The translations under genes and the position numbers were made by a program. From a bacterium (GTDB lineage: Bacteria > Actinomycetota > Acidimicrobiia > Spongiisociales > Spongiisociaceae): a DNA stretch of 64,000 nucleotides. The stretch spans positions 1 through 64,000 of the forward strand of contig JAPOQZ010000259.1 of NCBI GenBank assembly GCA_026710435.1, given 5' to 3'. The stretch's first letter is position 1, and every line of letters begins with the position of its first letter. The notes under the pieces are model-generated. The model was not told the origin of the DNA and did not search any database. It saw nothing but the letters and a program-made list of their open reading frames with translations. Below are positions 1 through 8,383 of the stretch, one piece after another.

Positions 1-290
1 CGCCACGAGCAGGCTGTATCTGTCACAGGCACGTTGCACAATGGTAGATAGCCGTATACACCGGCGGTTCGTTTCCGACGTCGAGCGGACCGTGGCAGGG
101 TTCATACTGTCCAGAACCGGCCCGCACAGGGGATAGAAGGTCGCGTCCGTGACCCTCGGAGGTGGCGGCGGGGGTGGGATCCCAAGGAAAGAGGCACCTT
201 CCGGTGATTTTCGCGATCTCGGGGTTCGGTGGGGTGGAGGTGTAGCCCGCTCTTCTGTGACGAATTTCCGACTCGGGACACTAGCTTGCC
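1..290 (+). repeat. Long dispersed intergenic repeat, copy 1 (cut by window edge)
   Basis: No gene is visible here upstream of the acyl-CoA synthetase. By eye it aligns along most of its length with 30.6-30.9 kb (same strand) and with the reverse complement of 40.2-40.5 kb. Shared blocks include TCTGTCAYAGGC near the left, GGGGGTGGGANCCC near 175-183, and CGAATTYCCGA...GGACACTAG near the right. The copies are clearly diverged, so this is an old repeat or a structured RNA family. It could act as the leader of the downstream gene, but the other copies do not precede genes in that orientation. Confidence 0.55.
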
Positions 291-397
291 AGGAGGCTGC
301 CCCGCCCGCGGCAGTCCCACGACTCGATCGCGAACGAGGGTCGATAGAGTAGGGAGCCACCACGTATCCGGTGTCGAGAACTGGGAACCCTTTCACT

Positions 398-2335
398 ATG
401 GATGTACAACAGGTTGTCTGGCAGGCCTCCGAGCAGGACATTGCCCGCTCCCGAACCGCGGAGTTCATGGCCCTTCACGGGATCGAAAGCTACGGGGAGT
501 TGGTGCGTCGCTCGAGCGATGACATCGAGTGGTTCTGGGATGCGGCCATCGACTATATGGGAATCCACTTCTCGACCCCGTACCACAGCGTCCTCGATGC
601 TTCCGACGGCCCGGCCTACCCGAGGTGGTTTCTAGGAGGGCGTCTCAACCTTTCGGAGGTGTGCGTGGACAGGTGGGCCGCCCAGGACCCCGACCGGGTG
701 GCGATGGTCGCCGAGCGGGAGGACGGTTCCCAGCGCACGTACACCTTCGGCAAACTGCTCGAGTTGGTGGAGCGGGCCGCCGGAGCTCTCGCCCGGGCGG
801 GCGCATCCAAGGGCGACATCGTTGCGGTCTACCTTTCGATGGTGCCCGAGGCTGTGGTGGCCATGCTGGCGGCTGCCCGGATCGGTGCCATCTACGTACC
901 CATCTTCTCCGGCTTCGGAGCCGAAGCGGTCGCTTCCAGGCTGGCGGCGTCCGATCCGGCCGTGGTTGTCACGGCCGACGGTTACACCCGCCGCGGAAGG
1001 CCCATCGCTATGAAGGAAGTGGCGGACGCAGCCATCCGGATGGCGGGCCTGGCGCCGTCCGTCCTTGTGGTCTCCAATCTGGGACGGACCGACATCCCAT
1101 GGACCCCGGAACGCGATAGATGGTGGGACGAGGCCCTCGGGAAGGCCGACAGGTTGCCGGCGCTTGCTACGGCCAGCGAAGACCCGGTTCTGCTCGCCTA
1201 TACGTCCGGCACAACGGGCAAACCGAAGGGCGTAGTTCATGTCCAGGCAGGGTTGACCGTGAAACTCGCCGCCGAAGGCGCCTTCCAGTTCGAGATGCAG
1301 CCCGACGACCGTGTGATGTGGATGACCGACATGGGCTGGATCATGGGACCTTGGGTGGTCGTCGCCGGGATGGCGAACGGCGCCTCGATCGGATGCTATG
1401 ACGGAGCGCCCGACTACCCGACACCGGGCCGACCGTGGGAGTTGGTCGAATCGATGGGCATCACCATCCTCGGGATCTCCCCAACTCTCGTGCGTGCTCT
1501 GCAGCCTCACGGTGCCCAGGAGGCGGCAGCCGCGGACTTCTCCACCCTGAGGGCCTTCGGGTCCACCGGCGAACCATGGAACCCGGCTCCGTGGTGGTGG
1601 CTATTCCGCGACGTGGGTGGTGAGCGGCACCCCATCATCAACATCTCCGGCGGGACGGAGGTCGGTGCCTGCCTGCTGTCGGTCAACATCCTCCAGGGAA
1701 TCAAGCCGGTCTCACTAGGCAGTCCCTCGCTGGGCATGGCCGTGGATGTATACGACCAGGAGGGACTTCCGATCCGGGGAGAGGTCGGCGAATTGGTGTG
1801 TAGGAAGACCTGGCCGGGCATCACGCGGGACTTCTGGGGAGGCGACGACCGCTACTTCGACACCTACTGGAGTCGCTGGCCTGACGTGTGGGTGCACGGA
1901 GACTGGGCCTCTGTCGACAGCGACGGCTTCTGGTTCCTCCATGGACGATCGGACGACACTCTCAACATCGCGGGTAAGCGGATCGGACCGGCCGAGGTCG
2001 AATCGGCGGTCGTTGCGCACCCGGATGTGGTCGTGGCCGCGGCGATAGGTATTCCCCACCAGGTCAAGGGTGAGGTGATAGCCGTATTCGTGGTACCGAC
2101 GCGTGACGGGGACGGCGACCGGCTAGCAGGCGAACTGTCCCAGTTAGTGGTAAGGGCCCTCGGCAAACCCTTCCGTCCCGCCGCCATCACGTTCGTTGAC
2201 GACCTTCCCCGGACTCGATCGGCCAAGATCATGCGGCGGGTCGTACGAGCCCGTGCCCTGGGAAAGGACCCGGGCGATCTCACCAGCCTAGAGAACCCCG
2301 CTGCGGTGGAGGCCATCGGCCGGCTCCAGTTGTAA
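398..2335 (+). CDS. AMP-forming acyl/acetyl-CoA synthetase
   Basis: Adenylate-forming enzyme that activates a carboxylate with ATP and CoA, probably cytosolic. The protein (about 645 aa from ATG 398) has an N-terminal acetyl-CoA-synthetase-type cap, then the P-loop-like motif YTSGTTGKPKG (about residue 265-275), then a C-terminal domain with PRTRSAKIMRR, whose lysine is the adenylation lysine of the family. Length matches acetyl-CoA synthetases. The ORF track starts at GTG 371. I prefer ATG 398 because homologues begin near here and a GGGAA lies about 10 nt upstream, but AGGGAG upstream of 371 leaves GTG possible. Substrate cannot be fixed from sequence: acetate, propionate or another short acid are all possible. 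Confidence 0.9.
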   Translation: MDVQQVVWQASEQDIARSRTAEFMALHGIESYGELVRRSSDDIEWFWDAAIDYMGIHFSTPYHSVLDASDGPAYPRWFLGGRLNLSEVCVDRWAAQDPDRVAMVAEREDGSQRTYTFGKLLELVERAAGALARAGASKGDIVAVYLSMVPEAVVAMLAAARIGAIYVPIFSGFGAEAVASRLAASDPAVVVTADGYTRRGRPIAMKEVADAAIRMAGLAPSVLVVSNLGRTDIPWTPERDRWWDEALGKADRLPALATASEDPVLLAYTSGTTGKPKGVVHVQAGLTVKLAAEGAFQFEMQPDDRVMWMTDMGWIMGPWVVVAGMANGASIGCYDGAPDYPTPGRPWELVESMGITILGISPTLVRALQPHGAQEAAAADFSTLRAFGSTGEPWNPAPWWWLFRDVGGERHPIINISGGTEVGACLLSVNILQGIKPVSLGSPSLGMAVDVYDQEGLPIRGEVGELVCRKTWPGITRDFWGGDDRYFDTYWSRWPDVWVHGDWASVDSDGFWFLHGRSDDTLNIAGKRIGPAEVESAVVAHPDVVVAAAIGIPHQVKGEVIAVFVVPTRDGDGDRLAGELSQLVVRALGKPFRPAAITFVDDLPRTRSAKIMRRVVRARALGKDPGDLTSLENPAAVEAIGRLQL

Positions 2336-2373
2336 ACACCAGCAAGGTGGGGCACCACGGCTATCCTGGTGCA

Positions 2374-3471
2374 ATGGCAACACTCACGACGGTGATCAAG
2401 GAGGTCCTTAGCCGCGCAGCGTCAGGACCAATGAACGAAATGAACACGCGTGTTCTCCTGATTGAGCCTTTGCTCGACGCTCTGGGATGGGACACTCGCG
2501 ATCTGAGAGTTGTAACCCGAGAATACAAGGTATTCGATGGCAAGTTTCTCGACTACGCACTCAAGATCTCCGGCCGACCGGCTCTGTTTCTTGAAGCGAA
2601 GGCGCTGGGTACCAAGCTTGACGACCCCAAGGTCGTAGCTCAAACCATAAACTACGCCAACAACGAGGGTGTGACTTGGTGTGTGCTCAGCGATGGGCAA
2701 CATTACAGGGTGTTCAAGGCTACTGAACCAGTTGCAATGGACAGGAAGCTTGTCTTCGAAGTTGATTTGACCGATGTGGTAGAAGATCCCCAGGATTCAA
2801 ATGTTATTGAGATGCTTCACCTTCTCTCTAGTGAATCAATAGCGACCAACTCCCTTGCGGACTACATCAGTGATAGACGAGTTTCCAGAGCGTTGAGGAC
2901 CTTGATTATAGAGCCACCCCAGCCATTTTGTGATCTAATAAGTAGTCTTATCCCAAGATCAGAGCGCAATTTGTCGACGGCACAGATTCGAGCTTCGATT
3001 AAGCGAATCTTAGTTTCACTCCATGAGAAGCCTTCCACACCTACTAACCTGATTAACGACGACGGCCCGGACGAGATTAGTCAAGCGGACCCTAAGAAGA
3101 ATCTCCCACCTCTCTATACATTCGAGTATCACTTTGGGAAGAAGCCAGCTCTTGTTACTGACTTATACAAACGGCTTCATGAGCAGGTCATGTCTCTTAG
3201 TGTAGACATAGAGCGATCGTTTAGAAAGTACTACGTTAGCTACAAGATCGGCAGACGTTCTGTCTTATGTGTTGAGCCACAACAGAAGCGGATGAAACTG
3301 TTTCTGTCACTAGATCCGAAGCAACATGTTCATCATCTCGTTCGTGACGTTACGCACATCGGGCATGCTGGTACAGGTAACATGGAAGTAATTTTCGAAT
3401 CTGTGGAGCACTTAGATCAAATACTGGAGTGGATTACGAAGGCCGTAGCGGACTTGAGTAACTCTCGTTAG
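2374..3471 (+). CDS. HsdR_N-like PD-(D/E)XK nuclease domain protein with C-terminal DUF5655
   Basis: The N-terminal 120 residues resemble the restriction-type HSDR_N nuclease fold: an early LIEPLLDALGWD, a later D in FLDYAL, and FLEAKALG with the E-x-K motif, followed by QTINYANNEGVTWCVLSDG. The C-terminal region (about 265-365) fits DUF5655, with an HxxHLVRDVTHIGHAG stretch. The ORF track starts at GTG 2347, but ATG 2374 (MATLTTVIKE) fits the family start. Base composition is visibly more AT-rich than both neighbours, which suggests horizontal acquisition. It is a single gene with no RM partner next to it. Role is unknown; a defence or nucleic-acid-processing role is inferred from the fold only. 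Confidence 0.75.
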   Translation: MATLTTVIKEVLSRAASGPMNEMNTRVLLIEPLLDALGWDTRDLRVVTREYKVFDGKFLDYALKISGRPALFLEAKALGTKLDDPKVVAQTINYANNEGVTWCVLSDGQHYRVFKATEPVAMDRKLVFEVDLTDVVEDPQDSNVIEMLHLLSSESIATNSLADYISDRRVSRALRTLIIEPPQPFCDLISSLIPRSERNLSTAQIRASIKRILVSLHEKPSTPTNLINDDGPDEISQADPKKNLPPLYTFEYHFGKKPALVTDLYKRLHEQVMSLSVDIERSFRKYYVSYKIGRRSVLCVEPQQKRMKLFLSLDPKQHVHHLVRDVTHIGHAGTGNMEVIFESVEHLDQILEWITKAVADLSNSR

Positions 3472-3645
3472 AAACAAGAGGACTTGAACACGAGTCCCTT
3501 CTCCCGATTGTACTCTTCTATCTCATGCACGCTGCATGATTCTCACGAAAGTGTCGCCCAAGATGAGAAGCATCGATGACCCTTTCGTCAGGGCGGTCAG
3601 AACTACCACCAACGATCCGGACTGACAACAGACGGTCCACTGACC

Positions 3646-3969
3646 TCACCTGCCCTGCTGTTTCATGATGTAACGGGTGACCCGCAGGATCTGCTCCTCG
3701 GAAAGGGTTCCCCGGAAGGAGGGCATCCGGCCGATCCCGGCGGTGATCGACTGCTGGAAGTAGCGTTCGGGTTTGTCGATCGACCGGGCGTCCTCCCCTA
3801 CCAGAGCCACACCGGTGCCTCCGCGCAGGTCCCTACCGTGGCATTGGACGCACAACTGGACGTAGATCTCCTCGCCGGTGGCGTCCTCCGCCACTCCTGA
3901 GCCTCCGCACGCAAGGAGCGCCGTCAGCAGGGCACTGACGAGGACTGCTCGGACCAACCGTCCGATCAA
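3646..3969 (-). CDS. Small c-type cytochrome lipoprotein
   Basis: The ORF track gives 194 aa, but only the last 107 residues look like a protein. From TTG 3969 the product begins LIGRLVRAVLVSALLTALLAC, a lipoprotein signal ending in an LLAC lipobox. It is followed by a single haem c motif CVQCH and a later methionine (GRMPSF) suitable as the sixth ligand. It is probably an electron carrier on the outer face of the cytoplasmic membrane. The TTG start overlaps the stop of the upstream regulator in the arrangement TTGA, which supports this start and implies translational coupling. It is the last gene of a three-gene operon. Its redox partner is unknown. Confidence 0.8.
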   Translation of the reverse strand: MIGRLVRAVLVSALLTALLACGGSGVAEDATGEEIYVQLCVQCHGRDLRGGTGVALVGEDARSIDKPERYFQQSITAGIGRMPSFRGTLSEEQILRVTRYIMKQQGR

Positions 3970-4337
3970 GAACCCGACCCGTCGCGGATCGAGTTCAGAT
4001 AGTTGTAGATGGTGATGCGACTCACACCCATCTGGTCCGCAACCTCGTTGATGGACTTCCGCAAGCGGAAGGCTCCTCTCTCGTCCAGCAACCTGACGGC
4101 TATCTGCTTCTGCACCCGGCCGAGTTCGGTCAGCTTTCCGCCCAGTTCGCGCTCCACCTGAGTCACCATGTGATCGAGCACATCGTGAAGGGAGAGGATC
4201 CTGACCATGGCCAGGACCTCCCCTTCCCACTCCAACGGAATGCAGTGACCGTCCTTCTCGTCGGGTCCCACGATCTCCGCGCCCACTGCACCGACCAGGG
4301 GTCGAACGGCCGCGATCACAGGATGCTCGGTCGTCAT
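3966..4337 (-). CDS. HTH transcriptional regulator (YheO/DauR-like C-terminal domain)
   Basis: 123-aa protein. The last 50 residues (KQIAVRLLDERGAF...VADQMGVSRITIYNYLNSI) form a helix-turn-helix of the YheO/DauR type, with the recognition helix at MGVSRITIYNYL. The first 70 residues are a short sensor-like segment, much shorter than the PAS-like domain of full-length YheO proteins. Its start overlaps the stop of the thiamine-binding gene (ATGA) and its own stop overlaps the cytochrome start (TTGA), so the three genes are one transcript. It may control this operon or the divergent xanthine dehydrogenase operon across the 154-bp gap. Ligand unknown. Confidence 0.75.
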   Translation of the reverse strand: MTTEHPVIAAVRPLVGAVGAEIVGPDEKDGHCIPLEWEGEVLAMVRILSLHDVLDHMVTQVERELGGKLTELGRVQKQIAVRLLDERGAFRLRKSINEVADQMGVSRITIYNYLNSIRDGSGS

Positions 4338-4564
4338 GGTGTCACGACCATGCTGACCGACACCCTTGTCGCCCCGGCCTCCATAGCGGCACGGATGCCG
4401 CTCGCAACCGCCGAGAGCACTTCGTCGAGCGAACCCTCAACAGAAGTACCGAACGGTCCGATATCCGACTCCTTCGGGGCCAGGGCGTTGATCGCTGCCT
4501 CGACGTGGGGTCCAGGGTTCCCCTCTTCGAACGGTTCCACGGTGAGTTCAGCGCGGACCAGCAA
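4334..4564 (-). CDS. MTH1187/YkoF-type thiamine-binding protein
   Basis: 76-aa protein of the small ferredoxin-like-fold family PF01910 (MTH1187, formerly DUF77). The pattern VRAELTVEPFEEG, IGPFGTSVEGSLDEVL and a terminal VSVSMVV strand fit the family. Such proteins bind thiamine or related pyrimidines as oligomers in the cytosol. The start is TTG 4564, because the codon just before it in frame is TGA and an AGGAG lies 5 nt upstream; an overlapping ATG two codons earlier is in another frame. It is the first gene of the operon with the HTH regulator and cytochrome. The association with a redox cytochrome is unusual and unexplained. Confidence 0.75.
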   Translation of the reverse strand: MLVRAELTVEPFEEGNPGPHVEAAINALAPKESDIGPFGTSVEGSLDEVLSAVASGIRAAMEAGATRVSVSMVVTP

Positions 4565-4718
4565 TCATGCTCCTCTTCCGGATAGGTCAAGGGTATACGA
4601 GATCGCTCGATTCGAGGAAGTTCCGACGTTGCGCCAACGGACCAACGCTGACAGAATGTAAAATAATCGACTTCCAACTGACCGAGGAATGCTAGGTCCA
4701 TCCGGTGGAGGACTTCTC

Positions 4719-7301
4719 ATGACGCTGATCGCCCAGCAAACAATCGAATTCAGGCTCAACGGGCGGACCGTCTCGGTAAGCGCCGACCATCCGCACCTGC
4801 TGTCGGCGCTCCGAGAGGAACTCGACATCACTTCGGCGAAGGACGGCTGCGCGCCATCCGGCCAGTGCGGTTGCTGCACCGTCCTTGTGAACGGAAAGGC
4901 CCTGGTGGCCTGTGTTCTGGCCTTGGAGAAGGTGGCCGGCAAGGACGTAGTCACCTTGGAGGGATTCGACTCCGCCGAGCGGGACCGCCTGGCATCCGCC
5001 TTCGCGGTGACCGGCGCCCTGCAATGCGGGTTCTGCACCCCGGGCATTCTGGTCAGGGCCAAGGCGTTGATCGACCAGAAGGGCTCCCGGCTCACCAAGC
5101 GGGTAACCGCCGGCCGGCTCGGAGCTCACCTCTGCCGGTGCACGGGCTACACCAAGATATTCGACGCCATCGACATGCTGACCTCCGGGGAGATCCCACC
5201 TCTCGAGACCTCCGGCGGAGTCGGTAAGTCAGGCATCAAGTACGAGGCTTACGAACTGGCCCTCGGGGACCGCGACTACATCGACGACATCCGTTTCGAC
5301 GGGATCCTCCACGCCGCTCTCCGTCTCACCGACCACGCCCGCGCCGACGTGGTGAGGATCGACACCGCAGCGGCCGAGGCCGTACCCGGCGTCCATGCCG
5401 TGTTCACCGGCGCAGACGTGCCGGGCGACCTCAAGGTGGGCCTGATCCACAAGGACTGGCCGGTGTTCATCCCCGAGGGTGGAAGGACCTCCTACTACGG
5501 GGACGTACTAGCGGTGGTGGTGGCTGACGACCGGCTGACAGCCCGGAAGGCAGCCGAGGTGATAGAGGTCGAGTACCGGGTGCTGCAGCCGTTCACCGAT
5601 CCTGCCGAGGCGGTCGCATCCTCGGAGAACGCGGTATGGGGACTCGACGGCAACGTCCTCTCCGTCTCCGAGTACGCCAGGGGAAACTTCGAGTCCGCCT
5701 ACGAGGCGTCGCCGCACAAGGTGCACGAAACGTTCATCACCCAGCGGGTGGAGCACGCCTTCCTGGAACCGGAGTCGACGCTGGTCGTGCCGGTGGGCGG
5801 CGGACGGCTGATGCTCTACTCGGGGGGTCAAGGAGTGTGGGACGACCGCGACCAGGTGGCCTCGGTACTCGGTATCGATCCCTCTCTGGTCACCGTCGAA
5901 CTCGTGTCGAACGGGGGCGCCTTCGGCGGCAAGGAGGACATGGCCAACCAGGCGCAGACGGCCCTCGCCGCACATCTACTGGGCCGCCCGGTGAAGTGCA
6001 CCCTGTCGCGGGAGGAGTCCCTACGCATCCATTCCAAACGCCACCCGATTCGTATGGAACTCTGGGCGGCCTGCGACCAAGCCGGGAGGTTGACCGCGCT
6101 CAGAGCCCGGATGCTGGGTGACTCGGGCGCCTACGCATCGGTGGGCATGAAGGTTCTGGAGCGGGCCGCCGGCCACGCCAGCGGGCCCTATGTGGTTCCC
6201 AACATCGATGTGAGAGCTATCGCGGCCCGTACCAACAACCCCGTGTGCGGGGCTTTCCGCGGCTTCGGGGCCAACCAGGCCCAGTTCGCCATGGAAGGCG
6301 TTATGGACCGGCTTGCCGAACGGGTAGGAATAACCGGATGGGAGATGCGAAGCCGCAACGTCATCGAACCGGGGACCGTGTGGGGTCCCGGCCAAATAAT
6401 GGACGACGGATGCCGGGGCGCTCGCGAGTCTCTCAACGCGGTCAAACCCCACTACGACGCAGCCCGGGCGGCCGGGAAGGCGGTCGGTGTCGGTCTCGGC
6501 CTCAAGAACAGCGGCCTCGGGAACGGTTTCAAGGAGGTGGCCCGGGCCGTGGTCCGCTTCACCCGTGAGGGCACCGTGGAGGTACGTCATTGCTGGACCG
6601 AGATGGGCCAGGGCATCCACACGGTGGCCCAGCAGGTAGCCGCCGAGGAACTCGGCCTCGATCCCAAGTCCATCAGGGTGATCGTCGACACCAGCCGGGA
6701 GCTCGGAGCCGGACAGACCACCGGATCACGAGGAACCCTGATGGGAGCGGGAGCGGTCCAAGCCGCCTGCCGGGCAGCCGACGAGGGAGGACGCTTGCCC
6801 AATGTCGACTACCACGGCGAGTACCGGATCGACTGGACGAACTCTCTCAAAGAGGGCTTGGCGAACCCGACCATACACTCGGCGTTCGGATACGCGTCCC
6901 AATTGGTGATCGCGGACAAGCGGACCGGCAAGGTCGAACGGGTGGTAGCCGCCCACGATGTGGGCCGGGCAATGCACCCCGTGCTGTGCGAGGGCCAGAT
7001 CGAGGGCTCGGTACACATGGGTCTGGGGTACGCCCTTACCGAGGATTTCCCTGCCGACGACCAGGCCCGTCCCACCAACATGACGTTGCGAAGCCTCGGG
7101 ATCATACGGCCGAAGGACATGCCGGATGTGGACGTGATCCTGGTCGAAGTCCCCCAGCCCCGCGCACCCTACGGCATCAAGGGTGTGGGCGAGATAGGGC
7201 TCGTCCCCACAGCCGGGGCGGTGGCGGCCGCCCTTCACGAGGTAGACGGCCAGTGGCGGAACCGGCTTCCCATGAACGTTCACGGACCGATTGCCAAGTG
7301 A
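4719..7301 (+). CDS. Fused xanthine dehydrogenase-family molybdenum hydroxylase (2Fe-2S + Mo subunits)
   Basis: 860-aa single-chain molybdenum hydroxylase. Residues 1-160 hold two 2Fe-2S clusters: GCAPSGQCGCC, then QCGFCTPG and LCRCTGY. The rest is the molybdopterin-binding part, with GGAFGGKED, CGAFRGFGANQ, EMGQGIHT and a terminal GIKGVGEIGLVPTAGA that carries the catalytic glutamate. No FAD subunit is encoded beside it. The fused layout and the neighbours (SsnA-like, YgfK-like) match the selenium-dependent xanthine dehydrogenase neighbourhood known from purine-degrading bacteria and E. coli xdhD. Substrate is probably a purine or other N-heterocycle. ATG 4719 has GGAGG 7 nt upstream, better than the ORF-track start. 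It begins the operon and is divergent from the thiamine-binding operon. Confidence 0.85.
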   Translation: MTLIAQQTIEFRLNGRTVSVSADHPHLLSALREELDITSAKDGCAPSGQCGCCTVLVNGKALVACVLALEKVAGKDVVTLEGFDSAERDRLASAFAVTGALQCGFCTPGILVRAKALIDQKGSRLTKRVTAGRLGAHLCRCTGYTKIFDAIDMLTSGEIPPLETSGGVGKSGIKYEAYELALGDRDYIDDIRFDGILHAALRLTDHARADVVRIDTAAAEAVPGVHAVFTGADVPGDLKVGLIHKDWPVFIPEGGRTSYYGDVLAVVVADDRLTARKAAEVIEVEYRVLQPFTDPAEAVASSENAVWGLDGNVLSVSEYARGNFESAYEASPHKVHETFITQRVEHAFLEPESTLVVPVGGGRLMLYSGGQGVWDDRDQVASVLGIDPSLVTVELVSNGGAFGGKEDMANQAQTALAAHLLGRPVKCTLSREESLRIHSKRHPIRMELWAACDQAGRLTALRARMLGDSGAYASVGMKVLERAAGHASGPYVVPNIDVRAIAARTNNPVCGAFRGFGANQAQFAMEGVMDRLAERVGITGWEMRSRNVIEPGTVWGPGQIMDDGCRGARESLNAVKPHYDAARAAGKAVGVGLGLKNSGLGNGFKEVARAVVRFTREGTVEVRHCWTEMGQGIHTVAQQVAAEELGLDPKSIRVIVDTSRELGAGQTTGSRGTLMGAGAVQAACRAADEGGRLPNVDYHGEYRIDWTNSLKEGLANPTIHSAFGYASQLVIADKRTGKVERVVAAHDVGRAMHPVLCEGQIEGSVHMGLGYALTEDFPADDQARPTNMTLRSLGIIRPKDMPDVDVILVEVPQPRAPYGIKGVGEIGLVPTAGAVAAALHEVDGQWRNRLPMNVHGPIAK

Positions 7302-7315
7302 CCGCTGGTCTGCCT

Positions 7316-8380
7316 GTGAAGGGGCGTCGCTCGCAAGCCGGACACGGCAGATCACCCCACAGCCGGACAACGCCGGGCTTGGTGTGCGCCCACCATCACC
7401 TGTACTCGACGCTCGCGCGGGGAATGCCCGCCCCTCCGGCCGTGCCTACGAGCTTCCAGGGCATCCTGGAGCAGATCTGGTGGCGGCTCGACACGGCCCT
7501 CGACCTGGAAATGATCCGCTGGTCAGCCATGCTGGGGGCCCTGGAGGCACTCGAGTCGGGCACCACCGGGATCGTCGACCATCACGAGTCACCCAACGCC
7601 ATCGAGGGTAGCCTGTCGGTGATCGCCGACGCCTGTGCCGAGGTGGGTGTGCGGATCAGTACCTGCTACGGGGTGACCGACCGGCACGGCCCGGACGGTG
7701 CCAGGCGCGGCCTGGAGGAGAACCGCCGTTTCCTGACCGAGGACGGCCGCGGAATGGTAGGGATACACGCTGCCTTCACCTGCGAGCAGGGGACCCTCGA
7801 AGCGGCGGCCGGCCTCGCCCAGGACCTCGGGGCCGGTGTCCACGTTCATGTGTGCGAGGGACCGGAGGACCGGGACGCGCCCGAGCGACTCCATGGATTG
7901 ACCCAAGATTCCTGGTTGCTCGCCCATTGCGTTCACCTGGCCACCGACCACCGGATGCGCGGGACGGTCCTGCACAACCCCCGCTCCAACCTCAACAACT
8001 CGGTCGGATACGCCGACCCGGCGCGCTTCTCCAACCCGGTTGCCCTCGGGACCGACGGTATCGGCGCCAACATGATCGAGTCCTTCCGGCTCGCCTACGT
8101 GATGCACCGTTCCGCCGATGTCACCGCCACTCCCGACACGGCTTGGGCCTGGATGGAAGCAGGGTGGGACCTCATGCCCGAGTGCCGGGATGACCGGGTC
8201 ACCTGGAGCTACGACCCGATGGATCCATGGCATGTGGCGTTCACGGCCGGGATACGCCCCCTCGAAGTGGAGGTTGGCGGGAAGGTCGTGTATGCGGACG
8301 GCGCCCCCACGCGGGTGGACGCCGCTGAAGTGCGCGCGAAGGCGCGCGTGCAGTCGGCCCGCCTGCACGCCAGGCTATGA
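7316..8380 (+). CDS. ssnA: SsnA-like amidohydrolase, N-terminally truncated
   Basis: Metal-dependent TIM-barrel aminohydrolase. Metal ligands are visible in order: AHHHLY, VHVHVCE, LAHCVH and LGTDG, with HNPRSNLNNSVGYA between the last two, typical of SsnA. The C-terminus (VGGKVVYADG) matches the closing sandwich domain. The family normally has about 50 residues of beta-sandwich before the first HxH motif. Here only about 20 are available after the XDH stop (start GTG 7316, the best in-frame choice), so the N-terminus is truncated. The upstream part of the 596-aa track ORF is a shadow of the XDH gene. Probably acts on a purine-derived or related amide/amine. The stop lies 3 nt before the YgfK-like start. 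Confidence 0.75.
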   Translation: MKGRRSQAGHGRSPHSRTTPGLVCAHHHLYSTLARGMPAPPAVPTSFQGILEQIWWRLDTALDLEMIRWSAMLGALEALESGTTGIVDHHESPNAIEGSLSVIADACAEVGVRISTCYGVTDRHGPDGARRGLEENRRFLTEDGRGMVGIHAAFTCEQGTLEAAAGLAQDLGAGVHVHVCEGPEDRDAPERLHGLTQDSWLLAHCVHLATDHRMRGTVLHNPRSNLNNSVGYADPARFSNPVALGTDGIGANMIESFRLAYVMHRSADVTATPDTAWAWMEAGWDLMPECRDDRVTWSYDPMDPWHVAFTAGIRPLEVEVGGKVVYADGAPTRVDAAEVRAKARVQSARLHARL

Positions 8381-8383
8381 GCG

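Noticed and set aside
6590-7315. N-terminal 240 residues of the 596-aa ORF carrying SsnA
   Set aside because: They overlap the XDH gene in another frame and have shadow composition; the SsnA part begins near GTG 7316.
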